Assembly (NCBI RefSeq): GCF_026625885.1
Contig: NZ_CP113068.1
Location: 3,968,001-4,032,000, forward strand
Reading direction: 5' to 3'
Source: Roseateles sp. SL47
GTDB lineage: Bacteria; Pseudomonadota; Gammaproteobacteria; Burkholderiales; Burkholderiaceae_C
Length of the DNA: 64,000 nucleotides
Below, piece by piece: positions 43,270-52,310 of this stretch (position 1 is the stretch's first letter; every line of letters begins with the position of its first letter). Under the pieces are notes generated by a model. That model was given only the letters and a program-made list of their open reading frames with translations. It did not search any database and was not told the origin of the DNA. Position numbers and translations under genes: made by a program.

Positions 43270-45917
43270 GCGAAATTTCACGCACCAGCCTGTTTGGCAA
43301 ACTGAATCCGCTGGCCTACAAGGCCATTGAAGGCGCCACCGTCTTCTGCAAGCTGCGCGGCAACCCGTATGTGGAGCTGCAGCACTGGATCTATCAGATT
43401 CTCAACACACCCGATTCCGACCTGCATCGCATCATCAAGCATTACCAGCTGGATGCCGCGCAGCTGTCGGCCGACCTGATGGCCTCGCTGGACCGCCTGC
43501 CTCGTGGCGCCTCGTCGGTGACCGATCTCTCCAGTTGGGTGGAAAACGCGGTAGAGCGGGGCTGGGTCTACGGCTCGCTGCTGTACGGGGACGGCCAGGT
43601 ACGGACCGGCCACCTGGTGGTGGGGCTGCTGAAGACGCCGTCCATGCGCAATGCGCTGCTGTCGCTGTCTCGCCAGTTCGAGCGCATTCCGGTGGATGAG
43701 CTCAGCGAGCACTTTGCGCAGGTGGTGGAAGGCTCGCCCGAGCAGGCCATGCGGGCGGCCGAGCCGGGTGCCACGCCCGGAGACGCCAGCGGCGCGATTG
43801 CCCCGGCGGCCATGGGCAAGCAGGAGGCGCTCAAGCGCTTTGCGGTCGACCTCACCGAGCGTGCCCGCCAGGGCGAGATTGACCCGGTGGCCGGCCGGGA
43901 CGAAGAAATCCGGCAGATCGTCGACATCCTGATGCGTCGCCGCCAGAACAATCCCATCCTCACCGGCGAGGCGGGGGTGGGCAAAACGGCCGTGGTGGAA
44001 GGCTTTGCCCTGCGCCTGGCCCAGGGCGATGTGCCGCCGCAGCTCAAGGACGTGTCGCTTTACATGCTGGACATCGGCCTTCTTCAGGCCGGCGCCAGCA
44101 TGAAGGGGGAGTTTGAGAACCGCCTGCGTGCGGTCATCGACGAAGTGCAGGCGTCGCCCAAGCCCATCATCCTGTTCATTGATGAAGCCCACACGCTGAT
44201 CGGCGCGGGCGGTGCGGCCGGCACCGGCGACGCCGCCAACCTGCTGAAGCCGGCGCTGGCGCGTGGCAAGCTGCGCACCATCGCGGCCACCACCTGGGCG
44301 GAATACAAGAAGCACATCGAAAAAGATCCGGCGCTCACCCGCCGCTTCCAGGTCGTGCAGGTGCCGGAGCCGGACGAGGCCAAGGCGGTGTTGATGCTGC
44401 GGGGCGTGGCCTCGGTGCTGGAAAAGCACCACCGCGTGGCGCTGCTGGACGAGGGCATTGAAGCCGCCGTGCGGCTCTCGCATCGCTACATTCCGGCGCG
44501 TCAGTTGCCGGACAAGGCGGTGAGCCTGCTGGACACGGCCTGCGCGCGCGTTGCGGTGAGCCAGCATGCCACGCCAGCGGAGCTGGAAGACACGCTGCGC
44601 CGTATCCAGGCGCTGGAAGTGGAGCAGGAGATCATCAGCCGCGAAGCCGCCATCGGCATGGAGGTGGCCGAGCGCAAGCGCCGCGTGTTGGCGGCGCTGG
44701 ACGAGGCGCAGACGCGCCGTGGTGAGCTGGAGGCCCGCCATGCCAACGAGAAGGCGCTGGTGGACCGTGTGCTGGCGCTGCATGCGCTGCTGCGCAAGGA
44801 CGGTGAGGGCGCCCCGGCGGACGAAGAACGTGAGACGCTGCTCACCGAACTGAAGGGCCTGCGCAGCCAGTTGGCGGCCTTGCAGGGCGATGCGCCGCTC
44901 ATCCTTCCCACCGTCGACGAACAGGCGGTGGCCAGCGTGGTGCAGGACTGGACCGGCATTCCGGTGGGCCGCATGGTCCGCAACGAACTGCAGGCGGTGC
45001 TGCAACTGGCGGAGACCTTGAACCAGCGTGTCATCGGTCAGCGCCATGCCTTGGAGATGATCGCCAAGCGCATCGAAGTGAGCCGTGCGCGCCTGGACAA
45101 CCCCAACAAGCCGATTGGCGTGTTCCTGCTGGCCGGCACCTCCGGCGTCGGCAAGACCGAAACCGCCCTGGCGTTGGCGGAGGCCTTGTATGGGGGTGAA
45201 CAGAACGTCATCACCATCAACATGAGCGAATTCCAGGAGGCTCACACCGTCTCCACGCTCAAGGGCTCGCCGCCCGGCTATGTGGGTTATGGGGAGGGCG
45301 GTGTGCTGACCGAGGCGGTACGCCGCCGTCCCTACAGCGTGGTGCTGCTGGACGAGGTGGAGAAGGCCCACCCGGACGTGCATGAGCTGTTCTTCCAGGT
45401 GTTCGACAAGGGCTGGATGGAGGACGGGGAAGGGCGCTACATCGACTTCAAGAACACCATCATCCTGCTCACCAGCAATGCGGGCAGCGACCTGATCATG
45501 AAGTTGTGCGCCGACCCGGAACTGATGCCGGAACCGGAGGGCATCGCCAAGGCCTTGCGTGAGCCGCTGCTGAAGGTGTTCCCGGCGGCGCTGCTGGGGC
45601 GGCTGGTGACGATTCCGTACTACCCGTTGAATGAGGAGATGCTGGGGCAGATCATCCGTCTGCAGCTCGGTCGCATCCAGCGCCGGGTGTCGGAGAACCT
45701 GGGCGTGCCGTTCAGCTATGGCGAGGATGTGGTGAAGCTGGTTATCAGCCGCTGCAATGAAGTGGAGAGCGGCGGGCGGGTGATTGATGCCATCCTCACC
45801 AACACCGTGCTGCCGAGGATCAGCCGGGAATACCTGACGCGTCTGACGCAGGGCCACAGCATTGAGCAGGTGGCATTGACGGTGAAAAACGGGGATTTTG
45901 AGTACGGGTTTGACTGA
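43266..45917 (+). CDS. clpV: T6SS sheath-recycling ATPase ClpV (TssH)
   Basis: Hexameric AAA+ ATPase that disassembles the contracted TssB-TssC sheath. At 883 aa it has the N-terminal Clp domain ([19 protein letters not shown]), a first AAA module with Walker A GEAGVGKT (Lys240) and Walker [16 protein letters not shown], a coiled middle domain (about 410-530), and a second AAA module with Walker A GTSGVGKT (Lys630) and [20 protein letters not shown]. The C-terminal D2-small domain ends [19 protein letters not shown]. The features distinguish it from housekeeping ClpB. Confidence 0.95.
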   Translation: MSEISRTSLFGKLNPLAYKAIEGATVFCKLRGNPYVELQHWIYQILNTPDSDLHRIIKHYQLDAAQLSADLMASLDRLPRGASSVTDLSSWVENAVERGWVYGSLLYGDGQVRTGHLVVGLLKTPSMRNALLSLSRQFERIPVDELSEHFAQVVEGSPEQAMRAAEPGATPGDASGAIAPAAMGKQEALKRFAVDLTERARQGEIDPVAGRDEEIRQIVDILMRRRQNNPILTGEAGVGKTAVVEGFALRLAQGDVPPQLKDVSLYMLDIGLLQAGASMKGEFENRLRAVIDEVQASPKPIILFIDEAHTLIGAGGAAGTGDAANLLKPALARGKLRTIAATTWAEYKKHIEKDPALTRRFQVVQVPEPDEAKAVLMLRGVASVLEKHHRVALLDEGIEAAVRLSHRYIPARQLPDKAVSLLDTACARVAVSQHATPAELEDTLRRIQALEVEQEIISREAAIGMEVAERKRRVLAALDEAQTRRGELEARHANEKALVDRVLALHALLRKDGEGAPADEERETLLTELKGLRSQLAALQGDAPLILPTVDEQAVASVVQDWTGIPVGRMVRNELQAVLQLAETLNQRVIGQRHALEMIAKRIEVSRARLDNPNKPIGVFLLAGTSGVGKTETALALAEALYGGEQNVITINMSEFQEAHTVSTLKGSPPGYVGYGEGGVLTEAVRRRPYSVVLLDEVEKAHPDVHELFFQVFDKGWMEDGEGRYIDFKNTIILLTSNAGSDLIMKLCADPELMPEPEGIAKALREPLLKVFPAALLGRLVTIPYYPLNEEMLGQIIRLQLGRIQRRVSENLGVPFSYGEDVVKLVISRCNEVESGGRVIDAILTNTVLPRISREYLTRLTQGHSIEQVALTVKNGDFEYGFD

Positions 45918-45930
45918 GGGGAACCGGTCA

Positions 45931-46491
45931 TTGCAAACGCACGCATCCCTGGTCCGGTTTGTGGGGGGGACTTTTGCGGCTATGAGCTGCCTGGCCTTGG
46001 CGAGCGTTCCCGCGCAAGCCGATATGGCATCCGCCGATGCATTGCCCCCAAGGGGGACTACGTTCGGCGACCGTGGCCTTTGCAAGGCTGATGAGACCGT
46101 TTACTTTGCCTGCCCGACGACGAAATCCCGCTGGATCAGCCTTTGCGGGGCACCCGGCGCCTTGCAGTACCGATTCGGTCGGACGACAAAGATCGAACTG
46201 GCGTTTCCCGACCAGGCTTCGGACGGCCCGAGCCAGTTTCGTTACGCCGACTACTTCCGTCAGCAGGTGACCCGAACGGAAGTGAGCTTCGAACGGGAAG
46301 GGGCGGACTATGCGGTCTACGTGTATCAGGAGGGAAATCAACGCACTGCAGGTGTGCGGGTCACCACGCGGGAAGGCAAGGAAGTCGATGTGGCTTGCCA
46401 GGGACCTGTCCTCAGCCAACTGGGCCAGTTGCAGTCGGCCATTCCCTGTGACAGGGAGAGCGCGCTCACGGGCGGTGAATGCGGCCGTTGA
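45931..46491 (+). CDS. Unassigned exported Cys-rich protein between clpV and vgrG
   Basis: Predicted secreted or periplasmic protein, about 186 aa. TTG 45931 is preferred because GAGGGG lies 9 bases upstream and it places the leader correctly (VGGTFAAMSCLALASVPAQA); the open frame extends left to 45898. The mature part has six cysteines in VYFACPTTKSRWISLCG, the neighbouring GLCKADET, VACQGP, PCDRES and GGECGR, suggesting disulphides, and a repeated-strand look (FRYADYFRQQVTRTEVSFER). I do not recognise a named family. Position between clpV and vgrG and export suggest a role tied to effector immunity or the envelope, not proven. Confidence 0.6.
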   Translation: MQTHASLVRFVGGTFAAMSCLALASVPAQADMASADALPPRGTTFGDRGLCKADETVYFACPTTKSRWISLCGAPGALQYRFGRTTKIELAFPDQASDGPSQFRYADYFRQQVTRTEVSFEREGADYAVYVYQEGNQRTAGVRVTTREGKEVDVACQGPVLSQLGQLQSAIPCDRESALTGGECGR

Positions 46492-46549
46492 CTGAGGCGC
46501 GCCATCACGACGGGGGCCTTCAGACCGCTCGAATGAGGGTGGGGGGCTG

Positions 46550-47050
46550 ATGTGCTCCAATTCCGGGATGACGCCGGAACTCTTCCCCCAACTCCTTGGT
46601 CTCACCAACACCGACCCCGCCCTGCATGAGGCCGTGGCGCCCCATGCGCAGGGCGATACGGCCCTGGCGCCGGCCCGCATCCAGAAGCTCAAGTCCGACT
46701 TCCTGATGCTCACCTCGCTGGGCGTGGTGTTCTCGTTTTCCAACCGGGAGACCTTCCAGCGCGAGTTCGGCGCGCCGCGCGGCGAGGGCCCCAAGGTGCT
46801 CAGTGGCATCTTCTACTACCCCCAGGGCAGCGAGGAAGTCGAGCCGTTCGAAGGGGCCGGCCCCTTGACGGACGCGCCGGTCGAGATCCGTCAGGAGGCC
46901 CTGGCCGCCTATGGGGAACCCGAAGCCTCCGACGGCGAGGACGGCGCGATCGAATGGGAACAATGGCTGGTGCAGGGCGTGGAGCTCTCCGCCGACTATG
47001 ACGATGAGGGTGAGGTGTTGTGCCTCACCGCTGCATTGCCGATCGGCTGA
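46550..47050 (+). CDS. Unassigned cytoplasmic protein upstream of vgrG
   Basis: Acidic protein of 166 aa with no leader or membrane helix. ATG 46550 is preceded by a G-rich ribosome site; ATG 46568 (MTPELFPQLLGLTN) is an alternative. Readable segments include LGVVFSFSNRETFQREFGAP and KVLSGIFYYPQGSEEVEPFE. The acidic C-terminal half (EASDGEDGAIEWEQWLVQGV) recalls small immunity or adaptor proteins, but I recognise no family. It lies 124 bases before vgrG, behind the promoter element, so it is likely transcribed with the clpV side. Confidence 0.6.
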   Translation: MCSNSGMTPELFPQLLGLTNTDPALHEAVAPHAQGDTALAPARIQKLKSDFLMLTSLGVVFSFSNRETFQREFGAPRGEGPKVLSGIFYYPQGSEEVEPFEGAGPLTDAPVEIRQEALAAYGEPEASDGEDGAIEWEQWLVQGVELSADYDDEGEVLCLTAALPIG

Positions 47051-47104
47051 ACGGCGACACGCCCGGTGACAGCAACCGGGCGCTTGCCCCTGATTCACGG
47101 CGGA

Positions 47105-47120
47105 GTGACTTTGGTCGCTA
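47105..47120 (+). promoter_or_regulatory. Shared T6SS upstream element, vgrG copy
   Basis: GTGACTTTGGTCGCTA begins exactly 70 bases before the vgrG ATG, the same distance as the copy before tssA. Confidence 0.5.
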
Positions 47121-47174
47121 TCACCGGGCCCGCCATGGGCCTACTGTCGTTGGCAGAACCACCTCGGATCCGCC

Positions 47175-49445
47175 ATGGCCGTGCCGTTTCGCATCAAGAC
47201 CGCGCTTGCCGACGATGTCCTGCGGGTGCATAGCTGCACGTCGCGTGAGCATTTGAGCGAACTCGGTGAGACCACACTCACCTTGCTCAGCGAGCACAAG
47301 GACGTGAAGGCCAGTGATCTGCTGGGCAAGGCCGCCACGCTCACCATGGCCCTGCGGGACGACGCGCCCCGGCATCTGTCCGGCTACGTCACGCGGTTTG
47401 CGCAACGAGGGTTCGAAGGGCGCTTCACGGTCTATGAAATGAGCTTGAAACCCTGGCTGTGGCTGCTCACCCGCACGGCGGACTGCCGCATCTTCCAGGA
47501 GATGACGGTGCCGGACATCGTCAAGGCCGTTTTTGACGACCATCCGGTGGCCAAGTTCGAATTCCATCTGCAGCGCCCCTACCGCAGCTGGAATTACTGC
47601 GTGCAATACCGAGAGACGGATTTCAACTTCGTGGCCCGGCTGCTGGAGCATGAAGGCATCTACTGGTATTTCATCCATGACGATGCGGGCCACAAGCTGG
47701 TGCTGACCGATTCGGCCAGTGCCCATGATTGCGCCCCGCATTGCGAGTCGCTGCCGTTTTATGCCGGGGGGGCGCAGTCGCCGCCGGCCCTGGCGTTCGT
47801 CGATCAGTGGAGCGCTGTGCAGAGCCTCACTGCCGGCAAGGTGGTGATGACCGACTTCGACTTCGAACGTCCGTCCAGCTCCCTGCAGACCAGCCAGGCC
47901 CGCACCCGGGATTACGACATCTCCGACAGCGAAATCTTCGACTTCCCCGGCGGCTACCGCCAGTCGTCCGACGGTTCCCAATATGCGGAGGACCGGCTGG
48001 ACGAAATCCAGAGCGACCATGCCTGCTTCGAGGCGAGCTGCAATGCCCAGGGCGTCTGCACCGGCCATCTGCTGTCGCTCACCCGCCATCCCCGCGACGA
48101 TCAGAACACCCAGTACCTGGTCACCGCCACCACCTTGCACCTGCAGCAGGCCTCCAGCGAGTCGGGCTCGGGTGCGTCCGAGCTGCGCTGCAGTTTCAGC
48201 GCCATGCCGGCGGACCAGCAGTTCCGCCCCCTGCGACGCACCCCCAAACCGGCGGCACCCGGGCCGCAGACCGCCATCGTCACCGGCCCGTCCGGCGAGG
48301 AGATCTTCACCGACAAATACGGTCGGGTGAAGGTGCAGTTCCATTGGGACCGCCGCGGCCAGCGCAATGAAAAAAGCTCCTGCTGGATCCGGGTGTCCCA
48401 GCCGTGGGCCGGCAAGGGCTGGGGCGGTGTGTCCATTCCCCGCATCGGGCAGGAGGTGGTGGTCGACTTTGTGGAAGGGGACCCGGACCAGCCGCTGATC
48501 ACCGGCCGCGTCTACAACGCGGAGCAGATGCCGCCCTTCGAGTTGCCCGCCGCCGGTGTCATCAGCGGCATCAAGTCCAAGAGCCACAAGGCCATGGGCT
48601 ACAACGAATTCTCGATGGACGACACGGCCGGCAAGGAAATGATCACCGTGCATGGTCAATACGACATGCAATCCACCATCGAGCATGACCAGACGCTGGT
48701 GGTGCACAACAATCGCACCGACACCATTGGCGTGGACGACACCGAATCCGTCGGCAACAACCAGAGCCAGACGGTCGGCAACCACCAGACGGTGAAGATC
48801 GGGGTGAATCAAGGCATCACGGTGGGCAGCAACCGCACGAAGACGGTCGGGGCGGATGAGACGCTCAGCGTCGGTGCCAACCAGGTGGAATCGGTGGGGG
48901 CCACCCGGGCGCTGACCGTGGGCGGCGCGGACAGCCAGAGCTTTGGTGCGACCCAGACGGTGACGGTGAGCCTGGCCAAGGCCGAGACCATCGGCGCCGC
49001 CTATGCACTCACCGTGGGCGCCGCCATGAACCACCTGGTGGGCGCGGCGCTGATGCAGGAGGTGGGGGGTGCCAAGGTGGTGTCGGTGGGGGGGCTGAGC
49101 AGTGAAGCCATTGGCGTCAGCAAGTCGGTCGTTGCCGGGACCCACATCAGCGACAAGGCCGGCGCCAACATGAGCCGATCTGCGGGTGCGAAATACTCGG
49201 CGGAGGCGGGGGCCACCATGAGCTTCCAGTCCGGTGCCGACTACACCGTGACCAGCAAGGCCAAGGCGGTCATTCAGGCGGCGGACGAACTGGTGCTCTC
49301 CTGCGGATCGGCCTCGTTGACACTCAAGAGCAATGGCGACATCCAGCTGAAGGGGGCCGGCATCAAGATCATCGGCAGCGGTACCATCAACGTGAAGGCC
49401 TCCAGCGATGTCAACATCAAGGGCGCCAAGGTCAATCAGAACTGA
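47175..49445 (+). CDS. vgrG: T6SS spike protein VgrG (TssI)
   Basis: Trimeric needle tip of 756 aa. The gp27-like part (residues about 1-380) contains HLSGYVTRFAQRGFEGRFTV, YEMSLKPWLWLLTRTADCRI and FNFVARLLEHEGIYWYF. The gp5-like OB domain shows TDKYGRVKVQFHWDRRGQ, WIRVSQPWAGKGWGGVSIPR and GQEVVVDFVEGDPDQPLITG. From about residue 475 the chain is a long regular repeat of the type VG-x-NQ-x-x-x-VG, forming the beta-helical needle, ending DVNIKGAKVNQN. No extra catalytic effector domain is fused at the C-terminus. No PAAR gene lies nearby. Confidence 0.96.
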   Translation: MAVPFRIKTALADDVLRVHSCTSREHLSELGETTLTLLSEHKDVKASDLLGKAATLTMALRDDAPRHLSGYVTRFAQRGFEGRFTVYEMSLKPWLWLLTRTADCRIFQEMTVPDIVKAVFDDHPVAKFEFHLQRPYRSWNYCVQYRETDFNFVARLLEHEGIYWYFIHDDAGHKLVLTDSASAHDCAPHCESLPFYAGGAQSPPALAFVDQWSAVQSLTAGKVVMTDFDFERPSSSLQTSQARTRDYDISDSEIFDFPGGYRQSSDGSQYAEDRLDEIQSDHACFEASCNAQGVCTGHLLSLTRHPRDDQNTQYLVTATTLHLQQASSESGSGASELRCSFSAMPADQQFRPLRRTPKPAAPGPQTAIVTGPSGEEIFTDKYGRVKVQFHWDRRGQRNEKSSCWIRVSQPWAGKGWGGVSIPRIGQEVVVDFVEGDPDQPLITGRVYNAEQMPPFELPAAGVISGIKSKSHKAMGYNEFSMDDTAGKEMITVHGQYDMQSTIEHDQTLVVHNNRTDTIGVDDTESVGNNQSQTVGNHQTVKIGVNQGITVGSNRTKTVGADETLSVGANQVESVGATRALTVGGADSQSFGATQTVTVSLAKAETIGAAYALTVGAAMNHLVGAALMQEVGGAKVVSVGGLSSEAIGVSKSVVAGTHISDKAGANMSRSAGAKYSAEAGATMSFQSGADYTVTSKAKAVIQAADELVLSCGSASLTLKSNGDIQLKGAGIKIIGSGTINVKASSDVNIKGAKVNQN

Positions 49446-49606
49446 GCGGCGTGAAGTATTGCCAGGCCCCATGGCGAACCCCGCCGATACTCACGGCTAC
49501 GCATGGGCGTGACCAGAGGTAAGTCATCGTGACTCGGCGTGCAGTCGAGTAAGGCTGCGTCAACTTCCGTTGTTACAAAGCCGCAATGACCGCCAGGAAT
49601 GACCAA

Positions 49607-49622
49607 ATGACTTTGGTTCATT
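49607..49622 (+). promoter_or_regulatory. Shared T6SS upstream element, ppkA copy
   Basis: ATGACTTTGGTTCATT, 13 of 16 bases identical to the tssA-side consensus core and 14 of 16 to the tagH copy. It also forms one arm of an imperfect inverted repeat AATGACCAAA (49598-49607) / TTTGGTTCATT (49612-49622). Confidence 0.5.
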
Positions 49623-49641
49623 GCTGAATGCCGAGGAGACA

Positions 49642-52299
49642 ATGACCATTGCGCATGATGCGGCACTCGGGCCGCGGCGAGGCGTTTTGATGTCACGACC
49701 TGAAGGATTTCCCCGCCCTGACAAGGGCATCGACCCGGCTGTTCCGGACGATCCCATGCTGGATCCCGACGCCACCCGGATCACCACTGCCGCCAAGCCA
49801 TTGGACCGCATGCCGCCCATCACGGCGGCCAATCGTGTCGAGCCACGTGCCGAGGCGCCCCACACCCCTGACCCTCGCGCTGCCGACACCTCGGCTGGCG
49901 CCGACCACCCAGTGACGTCTTCTTCCTCTTCGGATTCTGCGCTTCCTCCCATCGATCCCTCTGCGGGGGCGCCGTCGGGTGCAGCCCCGATGGGGATGGA
50001 GGCCGCAGAAGCAACGGGCACGCCCTTGGCCGCCGGGCCGCTGGCGGAGACGGCCCACGAGCCGTCGGCCTCGGACGACTCCACCGTGGTGGTGCCCGGC
50101 GCTGCGTTCAAGGCCATGGCGGCGGCTGCGGCCGCGCGGCCCGCGACCCTGGCGCCCGCCACCCCGGCAGCCATTCCGGCAGCCATTCCGCCAGGCAGTC
50201 AGGCCAGCGACACCGCACCGTCCCCGGCCGCTGCCACGCCTGCAGCGGCTCCGGCGGCCACGCCGGTGGCATCCCAACCGCCGGCACCCGTGGTGCCGCC
50301 CAGCAAGCCGGCCAACCGGCGCTTCCAGTCGCCGATCATCAACGAGCCGGTCGACGATGACGACGGCGATTCCGAATTCGCCGCCACGCATTTCGACCCC
50401 TCGCTTCAGGCGGAGGCCGAAGCCGCCTTCCGGGCGGCCACGCTGCCGGGCGGGCCGCTGATTCCGCCGGTGCCGGTGGTGCGCAGCGGCGCCCCCAGCC
50501 CGCAGGCCGACATGCCGGTCCGGCAGGTGGGCCGTTATGAGATCCGCGAACGTCTGGGCCGTGGGGGCATGGCCAGCGTGTTCAAGGCGCACGATCCCGG
50601 CATCGGCCGTGATGTGGCCATCAAGTTCCTGCATGCGTCGCTGTGCGAGGACGAGGAATATCGCGCCCGCTTCCTGCGGGAAGCCCGCGCTTCGGGCGGC
50701 CTGTCGCATCCCAACATCGTCACGGTGCATGATGTGGGCGAGATCGACGGCCGTCCCTACATGGCCATGGAGCTGCTGGACGGCGAATCGTTGGCCGATG
50801 TGCTGGAACCCGGCAAGCCGCTGCCCATCCGCGACGTGGTGGTGATGTCCATCCAGCTGGCACGTGCGCTGGACTATTCCCACAAGCGGGGCATCGTCCA
50901 CCGCGACATCAAACCGGGCAACATTGCCCGCGCCAAGGGCACGCTGGACATCAAGGTGATGGACTTCGGCATTGCCCACATGGAGTCCAGCAAAGGCGAG
51001 CAACGGACACGCGTCGGTGATGTGCTGGGCACGCCTCAGTACATGTCGCCGGAGCAGATCAACGGCGAGAAGATCGACGGGCGGGCCGACCTGTTCTCGG
51101 TCGGCATCGTCATGTACCAGATGCTCACCGGCCAGCGCCCGTTCACCGGCGACAGCGTGGTGAACCTCGCGCTCAAGATCGCCAAGGAAGAACCAACGCC
51201 GCTGAACAAGCTGCGTCCCAACCTACCTGCGTCGCTGCGCCGGGTGGTCGACCGCTGCCTGGCCAAAGCCCCGGATGACCGCTTCCCCAGCGGGGCCGAG
51301 CTGGCGGATTCGCTCACCCGCGTCCTGTCTGAAATCGACGAAGAGTCCCATGCAGTGGACCGCCCGCGCATCATCCCGTTGCGGGTCAAGTGGACCGCGA
51401 TGATGGCGGCTATTGTGGCCATCGTGATGGCCATCACCTGCACCATCATCCTGGACCGCCAATACAACGCCATGATGCAGCAGGTGGCGGACTCCGGCGC
51501 TGCGCTCACCCGCTTCATTGCCGTCCAGAACGCGACACCCGCGCTGGCGGAAGACTGGGTCACGGTGGATGTGCTGCTGGCCGAGATGATGAAGACGCGG
51601 GACTTCCAAAGCCTCACGCTCTCCGACAAGGACAACATCGTTCGGGCTTCCAGCAATCCCGAGGCGGTGGGCAAACCTTATCAGACGCCGGCCGGCGAGG
51701 TGCTGGGTGAACTGGGTGGCGTCAAGCGCACCCACTACCTGGTGGGCCGCGAGCCGGTGCTGGGCTTTGAGTCCGCCATCACCTACAACGAAAAGGTGGT
51801 GGGCCATGTGGCCCTGGGCCTGCCGGAACGCCCGCTGGAAAGCGTGGCGCGCTTGTCCCGCACCTTGATGGCCACCCTGGCGGTGGTCACCGTGCTGGCG
51901 GTGGCCATTGCCATGTATGTGGTGGGCAACTGGTTCTCGCGTCCGATCAAGCTGATGAACGAGGCGTTGGGAGAGATTGCACGGGGCCGCTATGCCTTCC
52001 GCATCCGTGAACAGCGCAAGGATGAATTCGGTCTGCTCTATGCCACTTTCGACCAGATGGCTCAGGCCCTGCAGGACCGTCAGGCCCTGACCGCCGGCCA
52101 GAGCAAGCCGGAAACCATCCGCACCACGGCGGCCCTGGCGGCTGCGGCGGCCAAGGGTAAATCGTCCTCGTCCTCGTCGTCCTCGTCGTCTTCCTCCCGG
52201 GAAGGCGGTCGCAGCAGCTCGTCGAGCAAACCCTCGACCTCCAGCAAGACGGACCGATCCTCCGGCACCCCCAAAGATCCTTCCAACGGCCGACGCTGA
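49642..52299 (+). CDS. ppkA: T6SS regulatory Ser/Thr protein kinase PpkA
   Basis: Membrane kinase of the threonine-phosphorylation pathway, expected to phosphorylate the FHA protein and switch secretion on. From ATG 49642 it is 885 aa. Residues 1-290 are Pro/Ala-rich and disordered. The kinase domain (about 300-575) has RLGRGGMASVFKA, Lys328 in VAIKF, Asp422 in HRDIKPGN and Asp441 in DFG. A helix (WTAMMAAIVAIVMAITCTII), a periplasmic sensor of about 130 residues, a second helix and a HAMP domain follow. The tail holds an unbroken run of 11 serines. ATG 49690 is an alternative start with GAGG nearby, and would leave more room behind the shared 16-bp element. Confidence 0.92.
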   Translation: MTIAHDAALGPRRGVLMSRPEGFPRPDKGIDPAVPDDPMLDPDATRITTAAKPLDRMPPITAANRVEPRAEAPHTPDPRAADTSAGADHPVTSSSSSDSALPPIDPSAGAPSGAAPMGMEAAEATGTPLAAGPLAETAHEPSASDDSTVVVPGAAFKAMAAAAAARPATLAPATPAAIPAAIPPGSQASDTAPSPAAATPAAAPAATPVASQPPAPVVPPSKPANRRFQSPIINEPVDDDDGDSEFAATHFDPSLQAEAEAAFRAATLPGGPLIPPVPVVRSGAPSPQADMPVRQVGRYEIRERLGRGGMASVFKAHDPGIGRDVAIKFLHASLCEDEEYRARFLREARASGGLSHPNIVTVHDVGEIDGRPYMAMELLDGESLADVLEPGKPLPIRDVVVMSIQLARALDYSHKRGIVHRDIKPGNIARAKGTLDIKVMDFGIAHMESSKGEQRTRVGDVLGTPQYMSPEQINGEKIDGRADLFSVGIVMYQMLTGQRPFTGDSVVNLALKIAKEEPTPLNKLRPNLPASLRRVVDRCLAKAPDDRFPSGAELADSLTRVLSEIDEESHAVDRPRIIPLRVKWTAMMAAIVAIVMAITCTIILDRQYNAMMQQVADSGAALTRFIAVQNATPALAEDWVTVDVLLAEMMKTRDFQSLTLSDKDNIVRASSNPEAVGKPYQTPAGEVLGELGGVKRTHYLVGREPVLGFESAITYNEKVVGHVALGLPERPLESVARLSRTLMATLAVVTVLAVAIAMYVVGNWFSRPIKLMNEALGEIARGRYAFRIREQRKDEFGLLYATFDQMAQALQDRQALTAGQSKPETIRTTAALAAAAAKGKSSSSSSSSSSSSREGGRSSSSSKPSTSSKTDRSSGTPKDPSNGRR

Positions 52300-52310
52300 G
52301 CCCCGCTGCG

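Noticed and set aside
43278..46085. Very long open frame antisense to clpV (over 900 codons), and similar ones opposite the TonB receptor and the GH35 gene
   Set aside because: They mirror GC-rich coding genes, show no domain or ribosome site, and are His/Arg/Gly-rich as expected of antisense translation in such DNA.
47175..49445. VgrG as an 'evolved' effector with a C-terminal toxin domain
   Set aside because: The C-terminus is all beta-helix repeat and ends in the usual short tail; no catalytic residues could be seen.
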